Source: CAZKUN01 sp964555935
GTDB taxonomy: Bacteria > Armatimonadota > Zipacnadia > Zipacnadales > VGFC01
Direction: 5' to 3'
Length of the DNA stretch: 47,686 nucleotides
Assembly (NCBI GenBank): GCA_964555935.1
Contig: CAZKUN010000043.1
Coordinates: 1-47,686, forward strand
Below, in pieces: positions 32,451 to 40,585 of the stretch. The translations under genes and the position numbers were made by a program. How positions within the stretch are numbered: position 1 is the first letter of the stretch; the number at the start of each line of letters is the position of its first letter. The notes beneath the pieces are model-generated. The model saw only the letters and a list, made by a program, of their open reading frames with translations. It made no database searches and was not told the DNA's origin.

Positions 32451-34757
32451 ATGACGGTTGCTCTGATCCTCCTGGTTACGCTTAGCCCCGTCGCACCGGC
32501 AGCCGAGAATATCGTCTTGAATCCCGGGTTTGAGGACCTGACCGATGCGGGCGATTGGCCTGCTCAGTGGCCCCGGCAGGAGCCGCCGGGGGCGCGATTT
32601 GCGTGGGACGATGCGGTCGCCCACTCGGGCGATCGGTCGGCGCGCGTGGATGGGATGGACCCGGAGCTGATGTCGCCGTACGTGCAGGCTTGGCGGCAGG
32701 ACGTCGGGCCGCTGCCGGATGGGCAGCTCTGGTTCTCCGTGTGGGTGAAGGCGGAGAACGTGACCACCGGGCGGCTGAACATCCTGCACAAGGCCGCCGA
32801 CGGCGAGGTGCTGCTCAATCAGGGCGTGTCTGGGTTTGACGGCACGTTTGGCTGGAGGGAGATCGCGGGGCCACTTGAGACCGTTCAGGGCGCGGTGAGC
32901 CTGCAGCTTGTGATGGGGCTCGTGAAGTCGACGGGCAGCGCGTGGTTCGACGATGTGAGCGTGTCGGCGATGGGTGACTTGGGGGACGTGGTGGGGCGAC
33001 TTGGGATGCTGCCGTCCGAGCCACAACCGGCGGGCGCGACGGTGCCGGCGCATTTTGAGGTGGCACTTGGAGACGCGGGACTCGCGAATGGTGGGGCCAT
33101 CTCCTTGCGATGGGAGAACTGGCGCCCGGCTCGCGAGTTCAAGCTGAGCGAGATAGTAGCGACCTGCGATGCCCTCGACGCGAAGCTGGAAGTGACGATC
33201 CCCCCGCGCAAGAAGAGCTGGCCCCCCACACCGAAACCGATCGCATGTGTTGCCACGTTGACTGAAGGCGGGCCGCTGCCGGCGGAAACGGTGGTGACGA
33301 TCGACGCCGCGTTGACGTACACGCGCAAGTCGAACGTGGCGTGTGACCTGACGGGTCTGCTGTCACGGGTGGCTGAGGCCGCCATGAGGCCGCTCGAAGG
33401 CAGACACTCGGTGAGCGCCGTCGGAGGACCGGCGGCGCAGCTCGTTTGCATCGCGGAGGCGAGGCCCGTGCCGGGTGCCACTTCGCGCGTGACCGTGGCG
33501 GCGACGGACGAGTTCGGCAACCCGGCAGGAGGCTTCCGGGGCAGCGTCAAGCTGAGCGCCGACACGAAGGTGAAGCTACCCAAAGCCTACGCGTTCACGG
33601 AGGACGATGGCGGCAGCCACCGGTTCGACGTTGAGTTTCCGGCCGGCAAGGTCACGCGGTTGCGGGCGAAGTCAGGGAAGATGAAGACGAACTGCAATCC
33701 CGTTCTGCCGCGCGACGCGGGCGAGCCAGGGATCTACTTCGGGGACATCCACGTGCATTGCGAGATCTCGGGCGACGGAGTGGGCGACCCGGAGATGGCA
33801 TACGATCACGCGAAGCGCTTCGTGGGGCTGGACTTCGCGGCGCTCTCTGACCACTCGCCTCGTGGCGACCGATGGACTCGCACGGTCGAGATCGGCAACC
33901 GGTGGAACGAGCCGGGGATCTTCCCCACCATCCTGGGATTCGAGTGGAGCGACACGGTCAAGGGGCATCGCAATGCCTACTATCGCGGCGATGCGGGGCC
34001 AGAGCAACCCGCCGGCATGAAGCACAACATGGAGACATGGTGGGAGTTCTTCGACGCCGAGGGCATCCGCGCGCTGACCATCCCGCACCACCCCAACACC
34101 CAATCCGCAGCGCTTCGGCCAGACGGCAAGCCGGTTTGGGGACCGGTGGATTGGTCCGTCGTCGACCCCAAGTACCAGCGCGTGGTCGAGCTGAATCAGA
34201 ATCGGGGATCGTTCGAGGCCCCCGGAGGGCCGCTCCCGGAGCTGCGGATCATGCGCGAGGACTGCGGCTCAAGCGTCCAGGCGGCCTTGGCGAAGGGCCA
34301 TCGGCTAGGCTTCATCGGGTCGACCGACGCCCACTCCGGGAGGCCGGGAGATGGTCCGGCGCGGTGCGCGATCGCTAGTCCCGAACTCCGGCGGTCGGCC
34401 TTGTGGGATGCGCTGCACAGTCGCAACTGCTACGCGACCAGTGGGAAGCACATCATCGTGCTCTGCGCGGTCAATGGCGAGCCGATGGGCAGCGAGTTGA
34501 CCGTCGATGACGCAAGCGCCAGGCGTGAGATCGACTGGCGCATCGCGGGCACCGGCCCGATCGTCCGCGTCGACCTCATCCGCAACAACGAAGTGATCTA
34601 CTCGCAGCCCGGGGAGGGCGCGGAGGATGTGGCGGGGAGCTTTGCCTACCTGCCCGCGCTCGACGGGACGGAGTGGTGGTACGTGCGCGTGGTGCAGGAA
34701 GACACGGAGATGGCGTGGGGAACGCCGGTGTGGGTGGATGGCGCAGGCCAGCAGTGA
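32451..34757 (+). CDS. Secreted CehA/McbA (DUF3604-like) protein with N-terminal carbohydrate-binding-like domain
   Basis: 768 residues. A signal peptide (VALILLVTLSPVAPAAE) and a beta-sandwich domain (about 20-185, opening NIVLNPGFEDLTDAG, as in CBM4/9-like modules) are followed by an Ig-like stretch. The metal-dependent hydrolase domain starts at about residue 424 with IYFGDIHVHCEISGDG, then FAALSDHSPRGD, ILGFEWSDT, LTIPHHPN and FIGSTDAHSG. The C-terminus ends WYVRVVQEDTEMAWG. The catalytic part is paralogous to the protein at 19771-21264 (YFGDIHNHC, SSPIWV-like ends). The start ATG has a GGGGGG stretch upstream. Confidence 0.8.
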   Translation: MTVALILLVTLSPVAPAAENIVLNPGFEDLTDAGDWPAQWPRQEPPGARFAWDDAVAHSGDRSARVDGMDPELMSPYVQAWRQDVGPLPDGQLWFSVWVKAENVTTGRLNILHKAADGEVLLNQGVSGFDGTFGWREIAGPLETVQGAVSLQLVMGLVKSTGSAWFDDVSVSAMGDLGDVVGRLGMLPSEPQPAGATVPAHFEVALGDAGLANGGAISLRWENWRPAREFKLSEIVATCDALDAKLEVTIPPRKKSWPPTPKPIACVATLTEGGPLPAETVVTIDAALTYTRKSNVACDLTGLLSRVAEAAMRPLEGRHSVSAVGGPAAQLVCIAEARPVPGATSRVTVAATDEFGNPAGGFRGSVKLSADTKVKLPKAYAFTEDDGGSHRFDVEFPAGKVTRLRAKSGKMKTNCNPVLPRDAGEPGIYFGDIHVHCEISGDGVGDPEMAYDHAKRFVGLDFAALSDHSPRGDRWTRTVEIGNRWNEPGIFPTILGFEWSDTVKGHRNAYYRGDAGPEQPAGMKHNMETWWEFFDAEGIRALTIPHHPNTQSAALRPDGKPVWGPVDWSVVDPKYQRVVELNQNRGSFEAPGGPLPELRIMREDCGSSVQAALAKGHRLGFIGSTDAHSGRPGDGPARCAIASPELRRSALWDALHSRNCYATSGKHIIVLCAVNGEPMGSELTVDDASARREIDWRIAGTGPIVRVDLIRNNEVIYSQPGEGAEDVAGSFAYLPALDGTEWWYVRVVQEDTEMAWGTPVWVDGAGQQ

Positions 34758-34812
34758 CGACAGCGACGAACGGCGTCGGCGTTGGGACTTGCCGCGTCGG
34801 GTGCGATCAGAA

Positions 34813-34838
34813 CAGGCCTCCCCTCGCGGGGAGGCCTG
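34813..34838. terminator. Hairpin between CehA-like and FAD oxidoreductase genes
   Basis: CAGGCCTCCCC (34813-34823) and GGGGAGGCCTG (34828-34838) form an 11-base perfect stem with a TCGC loop. There is no long T run after it. Confidence 0.6.
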
Positions 34839-34955
34839 CGTGTCTGTGGCTTGAGTGCGTGGCCGGTGCTATTGAGTGCCTTCTCCCGCGCGCAGGGAGG
34901 CGGGCGCGGATAGAGAAAATGGACGGCAGAAGCGGCTAACATCGGAGGACCAACC

Positions 34956-36452
34956 ATGTCACCAGATGCTGGTTTGGCTTGGCGTTGCGGCGTTTGCGGC
35001 TACATCCACCGAGGCCCGGAGCCGCCGGATTGGTGCCCGGTCTGCGGATCCCCGGCCGAGGAGTTCGAGGCATACGAGGAACCTATCGCGCGGCCGAGAG
35101 CCGCGGCGGCGGGGCTAAAGTGCCTGAACTGCGGCTACGTGGAGGCTGGCGAGCAGGCGCCGGAGGAGTGTCCTGTCTGCGGGGCGCCGAAGGATCGATT
35201 TGAGCGCTTGGCGGCGACGGCTGAGGGCGCGGGGGTCGGTCAAGCAGCGAACGTTGTGATCGTCGGCGCGGGTATCGCCGGGATATCGGCGATGGAGGCG
35301 GTGCTCGAATCTGCGCCGGGAGCGACGGTCACGCTGCTGGCGAAGGAAGATCAGCTCCCGTACTACCGGCTCAACCTGACGCGGTACCTTGCGGGGGAGA
35401 TCGATCGGGAGGCTCTGGCGCTGTATCCGACGGAGTGGTACGCGGAGAAGGGCGTCGAGCTGCGTCTCGGTGCCGAGGTGGCGGAGCTGCACGAGGAGCG
35501 GAAGGCAGTGGCTCTGCGCGACGGGAGCGAGGTTGAGTATGAGAGGTTAGTGCTCGCGGCCGGCGCGCATCCGTTTATCCCGCCATTCCCGGGAGCGCAT
35601 CGGGAGGGCGTGCACAGCCTGAGGACGGTCGACGACGCGGAGGAGATCCTCGCGGCGCTCCGTCCGGGGATGAAGTGCGCATGCGTGGGCGGCGGGTTGC
35701 TGGGTCTAGAGACGGCGGCGGCGCTCGCGAAGCAAGGGGCGGACGTGACGCTGCTGGAGGGGCACGAATGGCTGATGCCGAGGCAGCTCAACCGGCGGGC
35801 CAGCGAGTTGCTGGCGCGCGAACTGGCGAATGTGGAGATCTCGCTGCACATGCCCGCGAAGGTGAAGGAGATCGCGGGAGATGAGCGCGTGGCGGGGATC
35901 GAGTTGGAGTGCGGCGAGACGATTCCGGCCGAGTGCGTGGTGATCGCCGCGGGAGTGCGGCCGAACAGCTACCTCGCGCGGCGGGCGGGGCTTGACGTCA
36001 ACCACGGAGTTGTCGTCGACAACGAGCTGCGCGCCTCGGATGAGGACGTGTTCGCGGCGGGTGATGTTGCCGAGCACCGAGGCGTGCTGTATGGGAACTG
36101 GATCGCATCGCAGTACCAAGGCAAGATCGCGGGCATGAATGCCGTGGGGCTTGATGTTGAGTTCGGCGGCATACCGAGGTCGAACACGCTGAAGGTCGTG
36201 GGCGTTGACATGCTGAGCATCGGCATGGTGGAGCCCGAAGACGGCAGTTACGAGGTGGTGGAAGGCGAGATCGACGCGAGCTACTATCGGTTCGTGTTCC
36301 ACGACGGCCGGTTCGTGGGGAGCGTGCTGCTCGGCGACACGTCGCTCTCGGGCGCGATCAAGAAGGCGATTGAGGCGAAGGCGGAGTGCTCCGGCATCAT
36401 CACTGGCGAGTGCGCGGTGAGGGATGTGTTGGAGCACTTGGGAGACGGATAG
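34956..36452 (+). CDS. FAD-dependent NAD(P)H oxidoreductase with two N-terminal rubredoxin-like domains
   Basis: 498 residues. Two rubredoxin-like iron sites stand in tandem: Cys11/Cys14 with Cys27/Cys30 (CGVCGY, CPVC), and Cys56/Cys59 with Cys72/Cys75 (CLNCGY, CPVC). A class I pyridine-nucleotide-disulfide-type reductase follows: FAD loop VIVGAGIAGISA at 102-113, NAD(P) loop CVGGGLLGLETAAALA near 234, and the second FAD motif FAAGDVAEHRG. No redox-active Cys pair is visible near the FAD loop. It resembles NADH:rubredoxin reductase or NirB-type flavoproteins fused to its own acceptor. GGAGGA precedes the ATG. It likely passes electrons from NAD(P)H to an oxygen- or peroxide-detoxifying partner. 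Confidence 0.88.
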   Translation: MSPDAGLAWRCGVCGYIHRGPEPPDWCPVCGSPAEEFEAYEEPIARPRAAAAGLKCLNCGYVEAGEQAPEECPVCGAPKDRFERLAATAEGAGVGQAANVVIVGAGIAGISAMEAVLESAPGATVTLLAKEDQLPYYRLNLTRYLAGEIDREALALYPTEWYAEKGVELRLGAEVAELHEERKAVALRDGSEVEYERLVLAAGAHPFIPPFPGAHREGVHSLRTVDDAEEILAALRPGMKCACVGGGLLGLETAAALAKQGADVTLLEGHEWLMPRQLNRRASELLARELANVEISLHMPAKVKEIAGDERVAGIELECGETIPAECVVIAAGVRPNSYLARRAGLDVNHGVVVDNELRASDEDVFAAGDVAEHRGVLYGNWIASQYQGKIAGMNAVGLDVEFGGIPRSNTLKVVGVDMLSIGMVEPEDGSYEVVEGEIDASYYRFVFHDGRFVGSVLLGDTSLSGAIKKAIEAKAECSGIITGECAVRDVLEHLGDG

Positions 36453-36474
36453 GGGACAGTTACCGGGGACAGGG
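36452..36474. repeat. GGGACAGTTACC-type repeat element, simple copy
   Basis: GGGGACAGTTACC is followed at once by GGGGACAGGG, so the first half of the element is repeated. It lies exactly between two convergent stop codons. The same 12-base core occurs, inverted, at 45721-45769. Confidence 0.55.
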
Positions 36475-36475
36475 A

Positions 36476-39091
36476 TCAGCGGATGATCAGTTCGTCGCAG
36501 AAGAGCCAGGCGCTGATTCCGGCGGCTTGGTGCCAGGCGGGAATGGTGGCGAGGTTCTTTGCGGTGACTCGGATGTAGCGGGCGTCGCCGGTGAGCGGGA
36601 CGAGTAACTCGCGGCTCTCGACGACTCGATCGCCGGGCGTGTGGGGATCGACGGCGAGCAGCGCGGGCGCTGAGAATGTATCGCCATCGAGGGACGTGCT
36701 GATGCGGATCTCCGTGGGGAAGAAGATCCCGATGTCGGAGCTGCGCATGAAGATGCCGCCAGCCTCAGTGATGGACTTCACCTCGCTGAGATCGACGGTT
36801 GCCTCGAGATCCGGCCCCAGCCAGCCGAGCCACTTGGGATGCGTCCATGCCGGCCACGTTTCGCCATCGGTGAGCTGCCCATTGACGCCGGGATAGCGCG
36901 AATCGGGGGGAGTAGCCACCGAGCAAGCGGCGCCGATGGCGAGGTGATCGACGGGCGAGGGCACGGGCACGTAGGGCGCGCCATCGTTCACGGCCATGAG
37001 CTGTTGGACGGCGGGCAGGTCGTCGCGGAGATCGACGCTCTCGGATAGGTCCCAGAGGCTGGTGCCCCTCACGCGCATGGCGAGCACGGACGTGATCCAC
37101 CCTTGAGTCCAGCCCGACTCGATGCTCCACGCGCCCCAACCGACATCGGCTGAGCTTCCCCAGAACTCCCACTTCTCAAAGTCGAACGCGCGGAACCAGG
37201 CGCCGTCCAGTTCGGGATGCGCCTCGGAGCGGACCTGGATGCGGCAGAGGAACTCGGCGAGGCGGTCGGACGCTTCGGCGAGGTCGGCATCGCCGGTGGC
37301 GGCGACGGCCTCGTGGAGACCCAGGAACGCGAAGTTCGTGGTGTAAAGCAGGTCGCAGGCGGGGTCCCCATTCTCCTGGATGAGAGGCGTCTCCGTCGTG
37401 CCGTAGGCCTCGTTGGATGGGACGGCGCCATATTGCCCGCCCGCCTCGCCCAACTCCTCGCGCAAGGCGCCGCACGCCACCTGGTTCTTGAGTAGATCAT
37501 CCGCGACCGTCTTCAGCCACGCGCGATGCTCGGGAGTGTCCTGCAGACGGACGAGCCACGCGAGACAAAGCAGCATCCGCGCGCGTTCCTGGGCGATGCC
37601 ATTGGCCCACGACCAGCCATCGGGATAGGCGGCCATGGTCATGCGAATGGCGGATTCGGCCTTCGTGAGGAACTCACCATGCCCGGTGGCGCGATAGGCC
37701 CAGAGGTAACACGCCCAGAGGTAGGACTCGTAGTGCGGCCAGGGATTCACGAGGTCGCGATCGTGGTAGTGACGCCAGCCGTTGGCTTCGAGATCGGGGA
37801 TGTCGATGCGCCCTCCGCGGAAGCCGAGGGAGCCCGTGGTGCGCAGATTCGCCAGGAGAGCGCGCGTGATGCTGCCGTCCCAACGGTCGGACTGCAGCAG
37901 CGCGGAGGTGGCGATGAGTCCGAGCAGGGCGCGCGCGTTGTCGTCGCCGTAGAAGGCGCGCTCCCAGGCGTAGCTCGTGGTGCCCCACGACATCAGGCCG
38001 AAGCATGGGTGCGTAGGCTCGGCGCGGATTCCCTGTTGGATGAGGGAATTGAAGCAGATGAAGTCGCACAGATTGGATGCGGTCGAGTGATCGCCTCCAA
38101 AAGCGATGCCCATCGCCGATTCGCCGACGCAATCGTTGCGGATGACCTGGCGGAGGGGCTGCGAACCATCGTAGCCGACATGGGCGCTGAAGCCCTCGAG
38201 GATGCCGAGGCCTCCATCGCCGGGCTTGCGGTCCGAGGGTAGAAGACCCTCCTCGGAGTGGCTGGCGGCGGCGAATTGCTCAGACCAGGACTCGTCGATG
38301 AGCGTGCGGGACCGTTGGAACCAGCGGGCTCCCCGGCGGAATGCCCGGCGCTCAGCGTCGGGGGGCAATGGTTGGCTGGCGGAGAGCGACGGCCCGACAG
38401 CGGGCGTGAATGCGATAGGCGGCAGGTCCGCATCCGGCGCGAGCCAGGAGATGATGCGAGACCAGATGGCCGACCAGGCTGCCTGCGGTCCGTAGCGCCC
38501 CGTGACGAAGTGGGAGAGCGCGGTGGTTGCAATGAGGGCACTTTGCTCGGGGCGCTCGAAGAGCAGCGGCGCGGCGGCCTCCGGGAGGCCGAAGATGGCC
38601 TGATCATAGCCGGCGACGCGGGCGATGGCGATGCTTGGGTCGGCGCCCGCGACGGGAACGTAACGGCAACCGTGGATCGCGAGGATCGTCATGGGCGAGA
38701 GATCATCGCCGAACCAATCGGACGCAACGACGGCGCGCTCCCAGACGGTGGCGACGGGCGGGGCGACATCGAGCCCGGGGAACGTGGTGGGGTACTCGAT
38801 GTAGAGGCGGAGGCTCTTGGCGCGGGCGGATGAGAGGGCGTCTTCGGAAGCGGCAGTGCCGACCTCGGGATAGCCATCGGCGAGGATGAGCACGCCGGAT
38901 CCGGTCGCGGCGGCGTCGATGGCGGCCTTCGGCGAATCGTGACGGGGCGCCTTGAAGCCGGAGTCGCGAAGGACGCGGTAGAGGTCGTTATCCTTGGCGC
39001 ATGAGAACACGAGCGGCGCGGCGTTCGCGGACGCGACGGCACATGCCAGCGCGAGGGCGGTGAGGGCGGGAGTGAGCGAGATGTCGGGCAA
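36476..39091 (-). CDS. Large secreted (alpha/alpha)6-barrel-like protein with C-terminal F5/8-type domain
   Basis: 871 residues from a TTG start at 39091 (GGAGG six bases upstream). A signal peptide (SLTPALTALALACAVASANA) starts directly after it. Residues about 30-290 have a Rossmann-like or response-type appearance (LVFSCAKDNDLYRVL, GSGVLILADGYPEVG) and 300-730 are helical with Trp-rich motifs typical of six-hairpin glycosidases (HYESYLWACYLWAYRATG, WSWANGIAQERARMLL, GWGAWSIESGWTQGW). The end (about 740-871) is an F5/8/discoidin-like sheet. No catalytic residues are assigned, so the substrate is unknown. An open extension upstream to 39313 does not look native. Confidence 0.7.
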   Translation of the reverse strand: MPDISLTPALTALALACAVASANAAPLVFSCAKDNDLYRVLRDSGFKAPRHDSPKAAIDAAATGSGVLILADGYPEVGTAASEDALSSARAKSLRLYIEYPTTFPGLDVAPPVATVWERAVVASDWFGDDLSPMTILAIHGCRYVPVAGADPSIAIARVAGYDQAIFGLPEAAAPLLFERPEQSALIATTALSHFVTGRYGPQAAWSAIWSRIISWLAPDADLPPIAFTPAVGPSLSASQPLPPDAERRAFRRGARWFQRSRTLIDESWSEQFAAASHSEEGLLPSDRKPGDGGLGILEGFSAHVGYDGSQPLRQVIRNDCVGESAMGIAFGGDHSTASNLCDFICFNSLIQQGIRAEPTHPCFGLMSWGTTSYAWERAFYGDDNARALLGLIATSALLQSDRWDGSITRALLANLRTTGSLGFRGGRIDIPDLEANGWRHYHDRDLVNPWPHYESYLWACYLWAYRATGHGEFLTKAESAIRMTMAAYPDGWSWANGIAQERARMLLCLAWLVRLQDTPEHRAWLKTVADDLLKNQVACGALREELGEAGGQYGAVPSNEAYGTTETPLIQENGDPACDLLYTTNFAFLGLHEAVAATGDADLAEASDRLAEFLCRIQVRSEAHPELDGAWFRAFDFEKWEFWGSSADVGWGAWSIESGWTQGWITSVLAMRVRGTSLWDLSESVDLRDDLPAVQQLMAVNDGAPYVPVPSPVDHLAIGAACSVATPPDSRYPGVNGQLTDGETWPAWTHPKWLGWLGPDLEATVDLSEVKSITEAGGIFMRSSDIGIFFPTEIRISTSLDGDTFSAPALLAVDPHTPGDRVVESRELLVPLTGDARYIRVTAKNLATIPAWHQAAGISAWLFCDELIIR

Positions 39092-39110
39092 TGCGGGCCT
39101 CCACACGGCG

Positions 39111-39140
39111 ATGCGAGCTGGACGTTCGCGGTCCAAGACG
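39111..39140. repeat. Short intergenic palindromic repeat, copy B
   Basis: On the minus strand it reads CGTCTTGGACCGCGA, six bases, AGCTCGCAT, matching copy A at 28296-28326 in all 24 block positions. It lies in the gap between the MttB-like gene and the glycosidase-like gene. Confidence 0.6.
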
Positions 39141-39152
39141 GCGCGGCGGACG

Positions 39153-40565
39153 CTAACCGAGGAGGTCGGTGCGGGCGCGGTCGACGACCTTGCGCATCTC
39201 GGCGAGCTGGTCCTCGCGACCGGTCGGTTTCTCGTACTGATCCAGGAGCGCCTCGAACTTCTCATGGGCGGCGGCGAGGAGCTTCTCATCCGACGCCGTG
39301 CCCTCATATCCACTGCGGTCGATGAGATCAGGCAGCCACACGGAGTCGCGGAAGCGGGCGCAGGTGCGGTCGGTCATCAGGTGATTCTTGTCGAGCCCAA
39401 CACCGATGTCGATGATGTCGTCCATCGCGATGGTCTCGTCGGTGACCTCAGCCTTGCGCGCCAAGTGGCCGGCGCCAGTGGAGAAGTCGCGCTCGAGGAT
39501 CAGCTGGACGGGCGCGAGGATCTTCCCGTTGTCGAGCATCCCGCCGCCAATGGTCGGGTGCTGCCCGCTGAACGCGGCGATGGTCATCGCCTTGTGAGCC
39601 TTCTCCATGACGGCGTACATGCCGGGCGCCTTGGCGCTGGAGTACTCGCCGCCGCCGATGGCCAGGTGCATATTGCACCAGCGCCGCATGAACTCGGCCT
39701 GGGCACAACCGTAGAGCATGGCGTCCGGAGCGGAGTAAGAGACCTGGCCGGATTTCATGTCGATTGTCCCGGCCCAGACGCTGCCGCCCAGGTCGACATC
39801 GGGGTTGATGGCACGCCCGGCGATCCAGGTGGCGACGTGCTCGGCGCTGGCGACGACCAAGAAGCCCTCGAGCGTGACGGGCGTGCTGGCTCCCGCGACG
39901 GGCATGGCCGTGAGACCGATGGCTCCGCCCTCGGCCGCGCGCCGGTAGAACCTGCCGGCGGTGTCGCTGTCGAAGCGCAGCGGATGCGCGAAACAGATGG
40001 CCCCGTAGGTGTACCAGTTTTTGATGCCGAGGATCTCCCCCATCTCAATGAGGTAGTCGGTCTGGTCGACGCGCCAGGCGAAGGGCTCGGCCGGGACGCG
40101 CGCGTGCTCGGCCATGAGAAGGCCGGATGCGAGCGGCTCGAGGAGGGGATGGACATCGGTGCGCGAGAGCGAGTGCCCGACGGGGCCCCCATCCTGGAGC
40201 ACATCGCCAAGTTCGGTGAGGGTGATCATGTCGGCGGCGCAAGAACTGCGCGTCTCGCGGCCGGCGTGATCGTAGTAGAGCTGCGCGATTTGCGTGCCGA
40301 TCCCCGGCAGGCCGGGCGGCGTGTAGGTGGGTTGAGATAGGTCGGGGTAATGGTCGAGCTTGCGGAAGCACTCGACGTACTCGAGGACCATCTCGCGCGG
40401 GAACGTGGCGCGCTCAGAGGCGTAGTCGACGCGCGCGCCGGCGGCGTCGAGGGCTTTGAGGATGTCCTCGTTCTGGCAGAAGATGCCGACGGTCTCAAGG
40501 ACCTTGAGGATACCGTCTTCGAGAGGCTGGATGTCGTTGTCGGTGAGGATGGATCGTTGGAACAC
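39153..40565 (-). CDS. MttB-family (trimethylamine methyltransferase-like) corrinoid methyltransferase, non-pyrrolysine
   Basis: 470 residues over one uninterrupted frame, like non-pyrrolysine MttB/MtgB relatives. Segments such as ILKVLETVGIFCQNEDILKAL, ATFPREMVLEYVE, IAQLYYDHAGRE and ALFSGQHP-type turns (TIAAFSGQHPTIGG) are family-like. These proteins move methyl groups from quaternary amines or other methylated compounds to a corrinoid protein; no partner corrinoid protein is in the window. The start at GTG 40565 follows GAGGTGA at about five bases; an earlier GTG at 40574 is in frame. The terminal codon is TAG at 39153, but length argues it is a true stop. It is embedded in a glycosidase cluster. 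Confidence 0.82.
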   Translation of the reverse strand: MFQRSILTDNDIQPLEDGILKVLETVGIFCQNEDILKALDAAGARVDYASERATFPREMVLEYVECFRKLDHYPDLSQPTYTPPGLPGIGTQIAQLYYDHAGRETRSSCAADMITLTELGDVLQDGGPVGHSLSRTDVHPLLEPLASGLLMAEHARVPAEPFAWRVDQTDYLIEMGEILGIKNWYTYGAICFAHPLRFDSDTAGRFYRRAAEGGAIGLTAMPVAGASTPVTLEGFLVVASAEHVATWIAGRAINPDVDLGGSVWAGTIDMKSGQVSYSAPDAMLYGCAQAEFMRRWCNMHLAIGGGEYSSAKAPGMYAVMEKAHKAMTIAAFSGQHPTIGGGMLDNGKILAPVQLILERDFSTGAGHLARKAEVTDETIAMDDIIDIGVGLDKNHLMTDRTCARFRDSVWLPDLIDRSGYEGTASDEKLLAAAHEKFEALLDQYEKPTGREDQLAEMRKVVDRARTDLLG

Positions 40566-40585
40566 TGAAGTCACCTCTTCGGCCC

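Noticed and set aside
39153..40565. Pyrrolysine-containing MttB with the TAG at 39153 read through
   Set aside because: The frame already gives 470 residues, a normal length for non-pyrrolysine MttB relatives, and no internal TAG exists.
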